A DNA stretch of 47,150 nucleotides from RBG-16-66-20 sp036262835 (GTDB lineage Bacteria; Pseudomonadota; Gammaproteobacteria; Burkholderiales; SG8-39): positions 1 to 47,150 of the forward strand of contig DATAID010000107.1 of NCBI GenBank assembly GCA_036262835.1, given 5' to 3'. How positions within the stretch are numbered: the stretch's first letter is position 1; every line of letters starts with the position of its first letter. The position numbers and the translations under genes were made by a program. Below the pieces are notes generated by a model. The model saw only the letters and a list, made by a program, of their open reading frames with translations, did no database searches and was not told the origin of the DNA. Positions 1 to 7,664 of the stretch are shown one piece after another.

Positions 1-237
1 GCTGACGAGGATGTCGACGCCGCCCATCTGGCGCACCGCCTCGGCGATGCCACGCTCGACTTGCGCCTCGTTGGTGACGTCCATGCGCACGCTGATGCTG
101 TTTTTGACCGTCGCTTGCGGCTCGTTCAGGTCCGCGATGCAGACCTTCGCGCCCGCCTCGGCGAAGACGCGCGCGATCTCGGCGCCGATGCCGCTCGCCG
201 CGCCGGTGACGATGGCCGATTTTCCAGTCAGGGTCAT
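1..237 (-). CDS. SDR family oxidoreductase, N-terminal part (cut by window edge)
   Basis: Only the first 79 codons are inside the window. The ATG at 237 opens a Rossmann fold. The nucleotide-binding motif TGAASGIG lies at about residues 11-18, an acidic IADLNE end follows strand 2, and DVT appears near residue 55, all typical of classical NAD(P)-dependent short-chain dehydrogenases. The catalytic Tyr-Lys pair lies beyond the edge, so the substrate cannot be guessed; 3-hydroxyacyl or 3-hydroxybutyrate dehydrogenases have similar N-termini. The start lies 1 base beyond the stop of the next SDR gene, so it is probably the last visible gene of the operon that begins with the biotin carrier gene at 2810. 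Confidence 0.85.
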   Translation of the reverse strand, partial: MTLTGKSAIVTGAASGIGAEIARVFAEAGAKVCIADLNEPQATVKNSISVRMDVTNEAQVERGIAEAVRQMGGVDILVS

Positions 238-238
238 C

Positions 239-922
239 TCAGGTCCTCAGGAATCCGCCGTCCACCGCGACCGTCTCGCCGGTGATGAACGAGGCCGCCT
301 CCGAGCAGAGAAAGAGCGCGAGCTTTGCCACGTCCTCGGCGCTCGCGAGCCGGCCGAGCGGAATGCGCGAGACGACGCGCGCGCGCAGCTCGGGCGTAAG
401 CTGGCCGCGCACCATGTCGGTCTCGAGCACGGCCGGCGCGATCGCGTTGACGCGAACGCCCGCGGGGCCGAGCTCGCGCGCAAGGCCGCGCGTCATGGCG
501 ACCACGGCCGCCTTCGTGGTGCCGTACCAGACGTTACCGATCGCGCCGCCGCCCTTCTCGTGCGAAACGGACGCGATGTTGAGGATGGCGGCGCCGGCCC
601 GGCCGCGCATCGCCGGCACGGCGGCCTGCACGCAGTTGAAGACGCCGGTGACGTTCACGGCGAGCAGCCGGTCCCAGGCCTCGCCCTCCGTCCGGTCGAA
701 AGGCCCCGAGGCGAGCAGTCCGGCATTGTTGACGAGCACGTCGAGGGCGCCGATGTTCTCCATGCATTGCCTGACGGACGTCCGGTCGGTGACGTCCATC
801 CGCACGCTGCCCCCCGCGATATCGGCGCGGTGGACTTCGTACCCCGCCCCTTCGAGATGATCGGCGATATGCGCGCCAAGGCCGCGCCCCGCCCCCGTCA
901 CGAGCGCGACCCGCGCCGTCAT
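239..922 (-). CDS. SDR family NAD(P)-dependent oxidoreductase
   Basis: The product is a 227-residue classical short-chain dehydrogenase. Visible motifs are TGAGRGLG at residues 9-16, NNAG at 65-68 and the catalytic YxxxK at Tyr133/Lys137. The Ser is in the NIASVS strand and the C-terminal VDGG is usual for the family. The ATG at 922 overlaps the stop of the upstream carboxyltransferase gene by four bases (ATGA), which implies translational coupling; longer upstream reading frames are shadows of that gene. The reaction is probably oxidation or reduction of a hydroxy/keto acid or its CoA ester linked to the carboxylase, which is inferred from position only. Confidence 0.9.
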   Translation of the reverse strand: MTARVALVTGAGRGLGAHIADHLEGAGYEVHRADIAGGSVRMDVTDRTSVRQCMENIGALDVLVNNAGLLASGPFDRTEGEAWDRLLAVNVTGVFNCVQAAVPAMRGRAGAAILNIASVSHEKGGGAIGNVWYGTTKAAVVAMTRGLARELGPAGVRVNAIAPAVLETDMVRGQLTPELRARVVSRIPLGRLASAEDVAKLALFLCSEAASFITGETVAVDGGFLRT

Positions 923-2361
923 GAAGAGAAGGTCATCTCGGTGCCGGCGAAGCGGATGTGCGCGTACTCGATGTCGCGGCGCTGCGCGAGCCAGCCGGCG
1001 AGCTCGGCGAGCGGCGTGGTGCGGAAGACGTACTCGGGCTGCGGCTTGCGCAGCGGCTCGAGCAGCTTGCGGTCGTAGAACGCGGCGAGCAGCAGCTCCT
1101 CGTCGCCCGCGCCGGGCAGCTCGCGGCGCAGCCGCGGCAGCCACGGCTCGATGTTTTCGCCGGGACGGTTGGTGACGAAGTCCTTGTCCTTCAAATCGAT
1201 TCGGTCGAGGAACTCGGCGGAAAGCGGCGCGGCGAGCTTTCCATAGTAGCCGGAGGCATATTTGCGAATCTCGTCCGGGATGGTCTTGTAGCGCTCGCCC
1301 TGAACGACATTGAGCACCGACTGCGTGACCACGTACTGCGCGAACGGGCTCACGACGATCGGATAGCCGAGGTCGCGCCGCACGCGCGGGATTTCCTCGA
1401 GGATCTCGGGCAGGCGATGCTCGATCCCCATCGTCTGCAGCTGGTAGCGCAGGTTGGAGATCATGCCGCCCGGCACCTGGTGCTCATAGAGCGCCGGGTC
1501 GTAGCGGGCCACCTCGCCCGCCGGCTTGCCCTCGCGGATGCAGAGCCAGCGGAAGTAGTTTGCCACTGCTTTCAGGGCTTTTTTATCGAGAGAGGTCTTG
1601 TATCCCAGGCGTCTCGCCCGCTCGGCAATCTCCTCGGTGGCCGGCAGGGAGGCGCCATTGGCAAGCGGCTCGCTCGCGGTATAGCCGTGCGTGAATCCGC
1701 TCTCGATGGCGACCTGATACACCTCGGGCGCGAGGCCCGACTGGCAGTGCGAGTGCAGCTGCACCGGAATCTTGCCGGCCGCCTTGACCACCGCGGGAAA
1801 CAGCGTGCGTCCGCGCTCGGGCGTGAGCAGTCCGGTCGGATCCTTGATGCAGAGGAGATCGGCCTTCATCTTCACCAGCTCTCGCGTGCGCGCCACGTAG
1901 TACGCGTCGGTGTGCACCGGCGAGAGCGTGTAGGTCATCCAGGCGTTGATCTTCATGCCCGCCTCGCGGCCGGCCTTGATCGAGGATTCCAGGTTGCGGT
2001 TGTCGTTCAGCGCGTCGTAGACGGTGAAGACCTTGATGCCGAGCTTCGCGAGCACTCTTGCGTTCAGCTCGACCACGTCGTCCGGAAAGAGCTCGAACGT
2101 ATAGAGGCTCTGCCCGCGGGTCAGCGCATCGCACTCGGTGCGCAGCCGCTCGCAGAGGAGCTTCACGCGCGCGTACGGATCTTCCTGCAGATAGCGCACG
2201 CAGACATCGAACACGGCGCCGCCCAGGATGTTGATGGTGTCGTAGCCGCAGCGGTCGATCTCCTCCAGGATCGGCGTCATCATCGCCGTGGTCATGCGCG
2301 TGCCCCACAGGCACTGGTGCGCATCGCGCAGGGTCACATCCACGAAGCCGAAGCGCTTCAT
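919..2361 (-). CDS. Biotin-dependent carboxyltransferase (oxaloacetate decarboxylase alpha / pyruvate carboxylase B type)
   Basis: The 480-residue protein has the DRE-TIM metallolyase barrel used by oxaloacetate decarboxylase alpha, transcarboxylase 5S and PycB. TLRDAHQ at residues 10-16 is the metal-site signature. Lys173 in CIKDPTG matches the carbamylated metal-bridging lysine, and His203/His205 in LHSH are the expected metal ligands. PGGMISNL near residue 300 is also family-typical. The protein ends after the PYC-OADA domain and has no fused biotinyl domain, which is supplied by the upstream gene (overlap ATGA at 2358-2361). No biotin carboxylase and no membrane beta subunit are nearby. 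It transfers CO2 between carboxybiotin and a keto acid; which acid is unknown. Confidence 0.88.
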   Translation of the reverse strand: MKRFGFVDVTLRDAHQCLWGTRMTTAMMTPILEEIDRCGYDTINILGGAVFDVCVRYLQEDPYARVKLLCERLRTECDALTRGQSLYTFELFPDDVVELNARVLAKLGIKVFTVYDALNDNRNLESSIKAGREAGMKINAWMTYTLSPVHTDAYYVARTRELVKMKADLLCIKDPTGLLTPERGRTLFPAVVKAAGKIPVQLHSHCQSGLAPEVYQVAIESGFTHGYTASEPLANGASLPATEEIAERARRLGYKTSLDKKALKAVANYFRWLCIREGKPAGEVARYDPALYEHQVPGGMISNLRYQLQTMGIEHRLPEILEEIPRVRRDLGYPIVVSPFAQYVVTQSVLNVVQGERYKTIPDEIRKYASGYYGKLAAPLSAEFLDRIDLKDKDFVTNRPGENIEPWLPRLRRELPGAGDEELLLAAFYDRKLLEPLRKPQPEYVFRTTPLAELAGWLAQRRDIEYAHIRFAGTEMTFSS

Positions 2362-2810
2362 CGCGGATCGATCACCATCAGTGCCTGGCCGTGCTCGACC
2401 TGCTCGGCGTTGCCCACGAGGACTTCCTTGACCACGCCGCGCGTGCCGGCCTCGATCTGGTTCATCAGCTTCATCACCTCGATGATGCCGACCACGGTGC
2501 CGGGCTCGACCTTGCTGCCGGCCTCGACGAAGGGCGGTGCGCCGGGCGACGGCGCGCGATAGAACGTGCCGACCATCGGCGCGCGCACGGCCGGCACGCC
2601 CTCGGGGATTTCAGTTTTCGATAAAACCTGCGGCCGCGGCGCGCTCTCGACGGACGCGACCGGGCGTTCCGGAAGCGGCGCTCCGTTTGTGCGGCGCACG
2701 CTCACCTCGATGTCGCCGACCTTCAGGCGGAATTCGCTGAAATGCGACGCCGTGCGCATGACCTCGGCGATCCTCAGCAGGTCCTCGTAGGTCAGTTCGC
2801 GGCGCGCCAT
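2358..2810 (-). CDS. Biotin carboxyl carrier protein (AccB-like)
   Basis: The 150-residue protein has two parts. An AccB-like N-terminal helix-strand segment spans residues 6-40. After a Pro/Ala linker comes a lipoyl/biotinyl domain with APMVGTFYRAPSP at about 77-89 and the biotin-accepting Lys114 in EVMKLM. Most carriers have A-M-K-M, so the Val and Leu here are mild departures. I chose ATG 2810 because the family N-terminus begins there; an in-frame ATG at 2819 would add three residues. The gene is first in the minus-strand operon and overlaps the carboxyltransferase gene by four bases. Its start is only 20 bp from the divergent BKACE start. Confidence 0.88.
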   Translation of the reverse strand: MARRELTYEDLLRIAEVMRTASHFSEFRLKVGDIEVSVRRTNGAPLPERPVASVESAPRPQVLSKTEIPEGVPAVRAPMVGTFYRAPSPGAPPFVEAGSKVEPGTVVGIIEVMKLMNQIEAGTRGVVKEVLVGNAEQVEHGQALMVIDPR

Positions 2811-2847
2811 TAGCGGCATAATATTTGACCATGAGCCAACCCGTCAT
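2811..2847. promoter_or_regulatory. Candidate bidirectional promoter with shared AT core
   Basis: Only 20 bp separate the ATG at 2810 (minus) from the ATG at 2831 (plus). The core has CATAAT at 2817-2822 on the plus strand and TATTAT at 2823-2818 on the minus strand. Each places a predicted transcription start at or next to its start codon, and neither gene shows a Shine-Dalgarno sequence there. On the minus strand ATGACG (2847-2842) sits 18 bp upstream as a partial -35; the plus-strand -35 is poor. This is inference from base patterns. Confidence 0.4.
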
Positions 2848-3661
2848 CATCACCGTCGCCATCACCGGCGCGGTTCCGAAAAAAAAGGACAATCCCGCGG
2901 TGCCGGTCGTGCCGGCCGAGCAGGTCGAATCCACGCACGAGGCCTTCGAGGCCGGGGCCTCGCTCGTGCACATCCACGTGCGCAATCCGGACGAGTCGCC
3001 CGGCTCGGATCCGGAGCTCTACGGCCGCGTGCAGGAAGGCGTGCGCAAGCACTGCCCCGGCATGATCGTGCAGTTCTCGACCGGCGGCCGCGGCCGCGAG
3101 CAGTCCAAGCGCGGCGCGATGCTCTACCTCAAGCCCGACATGGCGTCGCTTGCCACCGGCTCGGTCAACTTCCCGGCCAACATCTACGAGAACCCGCCCG
3201 ATTTCGTCGAGGGCCTCGCAAAAGCGATGATCGAGAACGACATCAAGCCCGAGATCGAGGTGTTCGACCTGGCGATGCTCTACAACGCGGCGAACCTCGT
3301 GAAAAAGGGGCTGCTCAAGGATCCTCCCCATGTGCAATTCGTCATGGGCATTCCCAACGCCATGCCTGCGCGCCGTTCCATTTTTGATTTTCTGCGCTCG
3401 GAGCTCAAACAAATACTTCCCAAGGCAACGTGGGTGGCGGCCGGAGTGGCGCGCCACCAGTGGGAGGTGAACCAGTGGTGCATGGAAACCGGCGGCCATT
3501 GCCGGACCGGCCTGGAAGACAACCTGAAAATCGAGCCCGACCGCCTTGCGAAGAGCAACGCCGAGCTGGTGAAGAAGATCGTCGACAATTGCGCGAAGTT
3601 CGATCGCCGGCCGGCCACGCCGGCCGAAGCGCGCCAGATCCTCGGATTGCGGGCCGCCTAG
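2831..3661 (+). CDS. Beta-keto acid cleavage enzyme (BKACE, DUF849 family)
   Basis: The 276-residue protein matches the DUF849 family, whose founder Kce cleaves 3-keto-5-aminohexanoate with acetyl-CoA to give an acetoacetate-type product and a CoA thioester. Visible signs are the opening strand VAITGAVP, the zinc-binding HIHVR (His47, His49) with the following RNPDESPGSD, and the FSTGGRG loop near residue 85. ATG 2831 is preferred to the in-frame TTG at 2825. It is followed after 2 bp by a Bug binding protein and then a dioxygenase, so it probably processes a keto acid derived from an imported substrate. The keto acid itself is not determined. Confidence 0.9.
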   Translation: MSQPVIITVAITGAVPKKKDNPAVPVVPAEQVESTHEAFEAGASLVHIHVRNPDESPGSDPELYGRVQEGVRKHCPGMIVQFSTGGRGREQSKRGAMLYLKPDMASLATGSVNFPANIYENPPDFVEGLAKAMIENDIKPEIEVFDLAMLYNAANLVKKGLLKDPPHVQFVMGIPNAMPARRSIFDFLRSELKQILPKATWVAAGVARHQWEVNQWCMETGGHCRTGLEDNLKIEPDRLAKSNAELVKKIVDNCAKFDRRPATPAEARQILGLRAA

Positions 3662-3663
3662 AG

Positions 3664-4617
3664 ATGAGGCGCGCCGGATTCCTGCTGGCGCTCGCTTTTG
3701 CTTTTCCCGCGGCGGCACAACAGTTTCCGAGCAAGCCCGTCCGCATGATCGTCGCCTTCACAGCGGGCAGCGAGACCGACTATCTCGCGCGCACCGTCAG
3801 CCAGAAGCTCTCCGAGCAGTGGGGCCAGCAGGTCGTGGTGGAGAACCGCCCGGGCGCGGGCGGCGTGCTCGCGAGCCAGATGGTCGCGACCGCCCCCGCC
3901 GACGGCTACACGCTCTTCACCCACTCGATGGGGCTCGCGATCGCGCCCGCCGTTCACAGCAAGCTGCCCTACGATACGCTGAAGGACTTCACGCCGGTCT
4001 CGCAGATTGCCGGCGTGCCGAACGTGCTGGTGGTTGCGCCTTCCTTTGGCACGACCACGGTGAAGGATCTTGTCGCGCGGGCAAAGCAGCATCCCGGCGA
4101 GCTCACCTACGGCTCGGCCGGCGTGGGCAGCGGCATGCACATCACCGGCGTGCAGTTTGATCTGTCAGCGGACATCAAGACCGTGCATGTGGCCTATAAG
4201 GGCGGGCCGGAGGCGCTCACCGATCTCATCGCCGGGCGCACCTCCTACGTCTTCGCGCCGATCGGGCTTGCCATTCCGTTCGTCAAGGACAAGCGCCTCC
4301 TCGCGCTCGGTGTGACGCCGGCGACGCGCTCGCCCGCGCTGCCGGAGGTGCCGACGATCGCCGAAGCCGGCGTGCCGGGATTCGAATTCGACACCTGGTA
4401 CGGCCTCTTTGCGCCCGGCGCCCTGCCGCGCCCGCTCCTCGAGCAGATCTCGGCGGATGCCCGGCGCGCGCTCGCTTCGGCCGACGTGCGCGAGCGCTTC
4501 GCGACGCGCGGCGCGGTGCCCAAGCCCTCCACGCCGGAGGAATTCGGCCGGTTCGTGCGCGCCGAGATCGACAAGCTCGGCAAGCTCATTCGCGCCGCCG
4601 GGGTGACGCCGAACTGA
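3664..4617 (+). CDS. Bug-family tripartite tricarboxylate transporter substrate-binding protein
   Basis: The 317-residue exported protein has a cleavable signal ending in AFPAAAQQ at about residue 20. Family hallmarks follow: FPSKPVRMIV, the first ligand loop TAGSETD (usually PAGGxxD), VVENRPGAGG, and the second-lobe YGSAGVGSGMH and VAYKGG. Bug proteins bind carboxylates, amino acids or nicotinate-like compounds for TctAB permeases, but many in Burkholderiales are orphans, as here. ATG 3664 lies 2 bp after the BKACE stop. The gene ends on a TGATG overlap with the dioxygenase. The Ser-Glu in the first loop in place of Gly-Gly may indicate a different ligand. Confidence 0.92.
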   Translation: MRRAGFLLALAFAFPAAAQQFPSKPVRMIVAFTAGSETDYLARTVSQKLSEQWGQQVVVENRPGAGGVLASQMVATAPADGYTLFTHSMGLAIAPAVHSKLPYDTLKDFTPVSQIAGVPNVLVVAPSFGTTTVKDLVARAKQHPGELTYGSAGVGSGMHITGVQFDLSADIKTVHVAYKGGPEALTDLIAGRTSYVFAPIGLAIPFVKDKRLLALGVTPATRSPALPEVPTIAEAGVPGFEFDTWYGLFAPGALPRPLLEQISADARRALASADVRERFATRGAVPKPSTPEEFGRFVRAEIDKLGKLIRAAGVTPN

Positions 4618-5468
4618 TGGTCGGCATCAAGCCGCTCTCGCGCGCCGGCGGGGCCGAAGTGACCGGCCTCGACCTGACACGGCCGCCCGCGCCGGAAGTT
4701 CTCGCGAGCCTGCAAAGGGCCCTCGGCGAGAACGGCATCCTGCTCTTTCGCGGGGCCAACCTGACACCCGAGCAGCACATCGCGTTCAGCCGCGCCTTCG
4801 GTCCGCTGGAGACGCACGTGGTCGGCGAATTCAACCTCGCCGGCCATCCCGAGATCTTCATCGTCTCCAACGTGAAGGAGGAAGGAAAGCTGAAAGGCGC
4901 GGTCTACGCCGGCCAGTACTGGCACTCCGACCTCTCCTACATGGCGAAGCCCTCGATGGGCTCGCTCCTCCTATGCCTCGAGATGCCGGAGATCGGCGGC
5001 GACACCATGTGGGCGAACATGGTCCTCGCCTATGAAACGCTCTCCGACGCGATGAAGGGCTTTCTGGGCGGCCTCAAGGCGATCCACGACTACAGCCACG
5101 CCTACGACACCTATTTTGCGCACCTGAAAGAGCGCCCGCCGCTCACCGCGGAGCAGCGCGCGAAGACCCCGCCCGTCGCGCATCCGATGGTGCGCACGCA
5201 CCCCGTGACCGGGCGCAAGGCGCTTTATGTGAATCCCGGCTTCACCACCGGCATCGTCGGCATGCCGAAAGAGGAAAGCCAGCCGATCCTCGAGTTTCTC
5301 TTCCGCCACTCGACGCGGCCGGAATTCGTCTACCGCCACAAGTGGCGCGTGCACGACATGATCTTCTGGGACAACCGCTGCACGATGCACTACGCGCTCT
5401 CGGACTACGACTTCTCCGTGCGCCGGCATATGCACCGCACCACCGTCGCCGGCGACGCGCCTTACTAG
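4617..5468 (+). CDS. TauD/TfdA-family Fe(II)/2-oxoglutarate dioxygenase
   Basis: The 283-residue enzyme has the TauD/TfdA fold. The iron facial triad is His103-x-Asp105 (WHSD) and His258 (TMHYA), and Arg269 is placed to bind 2-oxoglutarate. LFRGANLTPEQHIAFSRAFGPLE near residues 43-65 is typical of this group. Members hydroxylate taurine, 2,4-D, alkyl sulfates or similar substrates next to a leaving group. The start codon shares one base with the stop of the Bug gene, so import and oxidation are translationally coupled. Its TAG stop overlaps the stop of the convergent membrane protein gene within CTAG. The substrate is unknown. Confidence 0.9.
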   Translation: MVGIKPLSRAGGAEVTGLDLTRPPAPEVLASLQRALGENGILLFRGANLTPEQHIAFSRAFGPLETHVVGEFNLAGHPEIFIVSNVKEEGKLKGAVYAGQYWHSDLSYMAKPSMGSLLLCLEMPEIGGDTMWANMVLAYETLSDAMKGFLGGLKAIHDYSHAYDTYFAHLKERPPLTAEQRAKTPPVAHPMVRTHPVTGRKALYVNPGFTTGIVGMPKEESQPILEFLFRHSTRPEFVYRHKWRVHDMIFWDNRCTMHYALSDYDFSVRRHMHRTTVAGDAPY

Positions 5469-6049
5469 TGCGCGAGCCAGGATAACGGCTGCGGCATCGT
5501 CCGCACGAAGCGATCGAAGGCCTGCGGCTGGACGAACTCCCAGCCGCCCATCCCGACCAGGGCGAAACCCGAGACGAGCAGGGCGAGGCCGAGCAGGATC
5601 TTCGGCGCGCGCACGAAGAGCGTCCACACGAGGCCTGAGCGTCCGCCCGGGTTGACGAGGAAAACCGCGCCGGTGCCCGCGAAGAGGAAGCCGGCGGCGG
5701 CGAGGATCGGCGCCGGCCGGCGCAGCAGCGCCTCGACCATCGCGTGCCAGCGCCCCTGCGCGAGCAGGTAGGCGGCGCCGACGATGGCGGCGCCGATGAA
5801 GAGCGTCATCAACCCGAGGATGATCGCCGGAAAGCCGTCGTAGTCCGAGTAACCGTCGTCGGCGAGGCGAAAGCCGACGCGCCGCTGCAGGACGGATTCG
5901 AGGCCGCCCAGCGCGATGCCGATGCCGGCGAGGCCGATGCCGAAGTAAAAGAAGTTCTTCGGCACCGCGGCGCCGCCGAAGTGGCCGGCCGCGACGCCCG
6001 CGATGCCGAGGACAATCAGGGCGTAGTAGAAGAATGCCGTCAGCCGCAT
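5465..6049 (-). CDS. Integral membrane protein of unknown function
   Basis: The 194-residue protein has about five hydrophobic segments: residues 5-22, 33-50, 71-95, 113-132 and 149-169. I do not recognise a family. Short loops and Gly/Ala-rich helices are all that can be seen, with no metal or catalytic motif. The ATG at 6049 lies 10 bp inside the end of the upstream GMC oxidoreductase gene, so the two are probably co-transcribed, and it might anchor or serve that dehydrogenase. Its stop overlaps that of the convergent dioxygenase gene. Confidence 0.7.
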   Translation of the reverse strand: MRLTAFFYYALIVLGIAGVAAGHFGGAAVPKNFFYFGIGLAGIGIALGGLESVLQRRVGFRLADDGYSDYDGFPAIILGLMTLFIGAAIVGAAYLLAQGRWHAMVEALLRRPAPILAAAGFLFAGTGAVFLVNPGGRSGLVWTLFVRAPKILLGLALLVSGFALVGMGGWEFVQPQAFDRFVRTMPQPLSWLAH

Positions 6050-7575
6050 ATGAGATCCGCTGCCTTCTCCGCAATCATGACCACGGGCGCATGGGTGTTC
6101 CCCGAGACGAGCGTCGGCATGATAGAGCAATCGACGACGCGCAGGCCCGCCACGCCGTGAACGCGCAACTGCGAATCGACCACCGCCAGGGCGTCGCTCC
6201 CCATCTTGCAGGTGCCCGAGGGATGGAAGATCGTCGCCCCGAAGTTGCGCGCGAATTCGAGCAACTCGGCATCCGTTCGCGCCTCTTCGCCCGGCTTGTA
6301 TTCCGATTCGACGTAGGGACGCAGCGCTGCGGTGGCGGCAAGCGCGCGGGCGAGCTTGATTCCCGCGATCGCGCACTTGCGATCCAGTTCGGCGGACAGG
6401 TAGTTCGGCTGCATCGCGGGCGGCTCGAGCGGATCGGCGGAACGGATGCGCACCGTGCCGCGCGACTCGGGACGAAGCTGGCACACCGAGAGCGTGAAGC
6501 CCGGCCAGGGGTGCGGCTTCGCGCCGGCGAGGTCGGCCGAGAGTGTCGCGACATGAAACTGCACGTCCGGCGTCTTCGACTCCGGCAGCGCGCGCGTGAA
6601 GAGCGCGCCCTGGTTGATGCCGATGGCAAGCGGCCCCTGCCGGTGCAAAAGCCACTGCAGGCCGATGCGCAGCTTGCCCGAGAGGCTCGCCAGATCGTCG
6701 TTCGTGGTGATCGGCTTGGTGCACCGGTACATGAGCCGCAGCTGCAGGTGGTCCTGCAGGTTTTCGCCGACCCCGGGAAGGTCGTGCACGACCGGGATGT
6801 TGAATTGCCTGAGGAGCGCCCGGGGACCGATTCCTGACAACTGCAGGAGTTGCGGGCTTTGAATCGCGCCGGCGCAAACAATGACTTCGCGTGATGCCTT
6901 GAATTCTCCCTTGGGGGTTTGCACGCCCACCGCGCGTTTGCCGTCAAAAAGAATCCGCGTCGCATGGCAATCCGTTTCGACGCGCAGGCTCTCCCGCCTT
7001 TCCGCGAGCCGAAGGTAGGCCGTCGCGCTGCTCGATCGGAAGCCCTCGCGCGTGAAGAGCTTGTAATAGCCGACCCCTTCCTGGTGGCCGCTGTTGAAGT
7101 CGCTGCTGCGCGGCACGCCGAGCTCTTCCGCCCCCCGGATGAAGGCCTCGATCAGCTCGTGCTTCGCGCCGATGTCGGACACCGACATGCGGCTTTTCTC
7201 GAAGTACGGCAGCACGTCCTTCCAGCCCCAGCCCGCGTTGCCGAGCGCGGCCCAGTGGTCGTAGTCCTCGCGCTGGCCGCGAACGAAGATGAGGCCGTTG
7301 ATCGAGGAGGAGCCGCCCAGGCCGCGCCCGCGCGGCCAGTAGATCCTGCGCCCGTTCATCGTCGGCTCGGGCTCGGTGTGGAAGCCCCAGTTGTAGACGG
7401 GATGGAACATGGTCTTGCCGTAGCCGATCGGCAGGTGGATCCAGAGCGAGCGATCGCGCGGGCCGGCCTCGAGCAGCGCGACGCGCGCGCCCCCGTTTGC
7501 GCTCAGGCGCTCGGCGAGCACGCAGCCGGCGGAGCCCGCGCCGACGATCACGTAGTCGAACTCGGGGTTTCTCAA
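6040..7575 (-). CDS. GMC-family FAD-dependent oxidoreductase (choline dehydrogenase-like)
   Basis: The enzyme opens with FDYVIVGAGSAGCVLAERL, the ADP-binding FAD motif of glucose-methanol-choline oxidoreductases. GRGLGGSSSINGL (PROSITE GMC-1 region) and GAIQSPQLLQLSGIG (GMC-2) follow. The catalytic His is in IFHPSGTCKMG near the C-terminus, and a conserved Asn/His lies in SGNTHAPVVM. It oxidises a primary alcohol to an aldehyde or acid; the substrate is unclear. No ATG precedes the FAD motif except one at 7692, inside the divergent dctP gene. I therefore chose the TTG at 7575, which gives 511 residues and the usual short N-terminus. The start is a judgement call. Confidence 0.87.
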   Translation of the reverse strand: MRNPEFDYVIVGAGSAGCVLAERLSANGGARVALLEAGPRDRSLWIHLPIGYGKTMFHPVYNWGFHTEPEPTMNGRRIYWPRGRGLGGSSSINGLIFVRGQREDYDHWAALGNAGWGWKDVLPYFEKSRMSVSDIGAKHELIEAFIRGAEELGVPRSSDFNSGHQEGVGYYKLFTREGFRSSSATAYLRLAERRESLRVETDCHATRILFDGKRAVGVQTPKGEFKASREVIVCAGAIQSPQLLQLSGIGPRALLRQFNIPVVHDLPGVGENLQDHLQLRLMYRCTKPITTNDDLASLSGKLRIGLQWLLHRQGPLAIGINQGALFTRALPESKTPDVQFHVATLSADLAGAKPHPWPGFTLSVCQLRPESRGTVRIRSADPLEPPAMQPNYLSAELDRKCAIAGIKLARALAATAALRPYVESEYKPGEEARTDAELLEFARNFGATIFHPSGTCKMGSDALAVVDSQLRVHGVAGLRVVDCSIMPTLVSGNTHAPVVMIAEKAADLICG

Positions 7576-7664
7576 AATCTGGAACGCTCCGTCCTCAAAA
7601 TTGCCCTTCGCGGCGAACCTTTCCGGTATGCTAGCCGTGCATTTCTTCAAACGGGGAGGAAACC

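Noticed and set aside
958..2562. 534-codon plus-strand open frame
   Set aside because: It is antisense to the carboxyltransferase and biotin carrier genes, whose motifs are clear.
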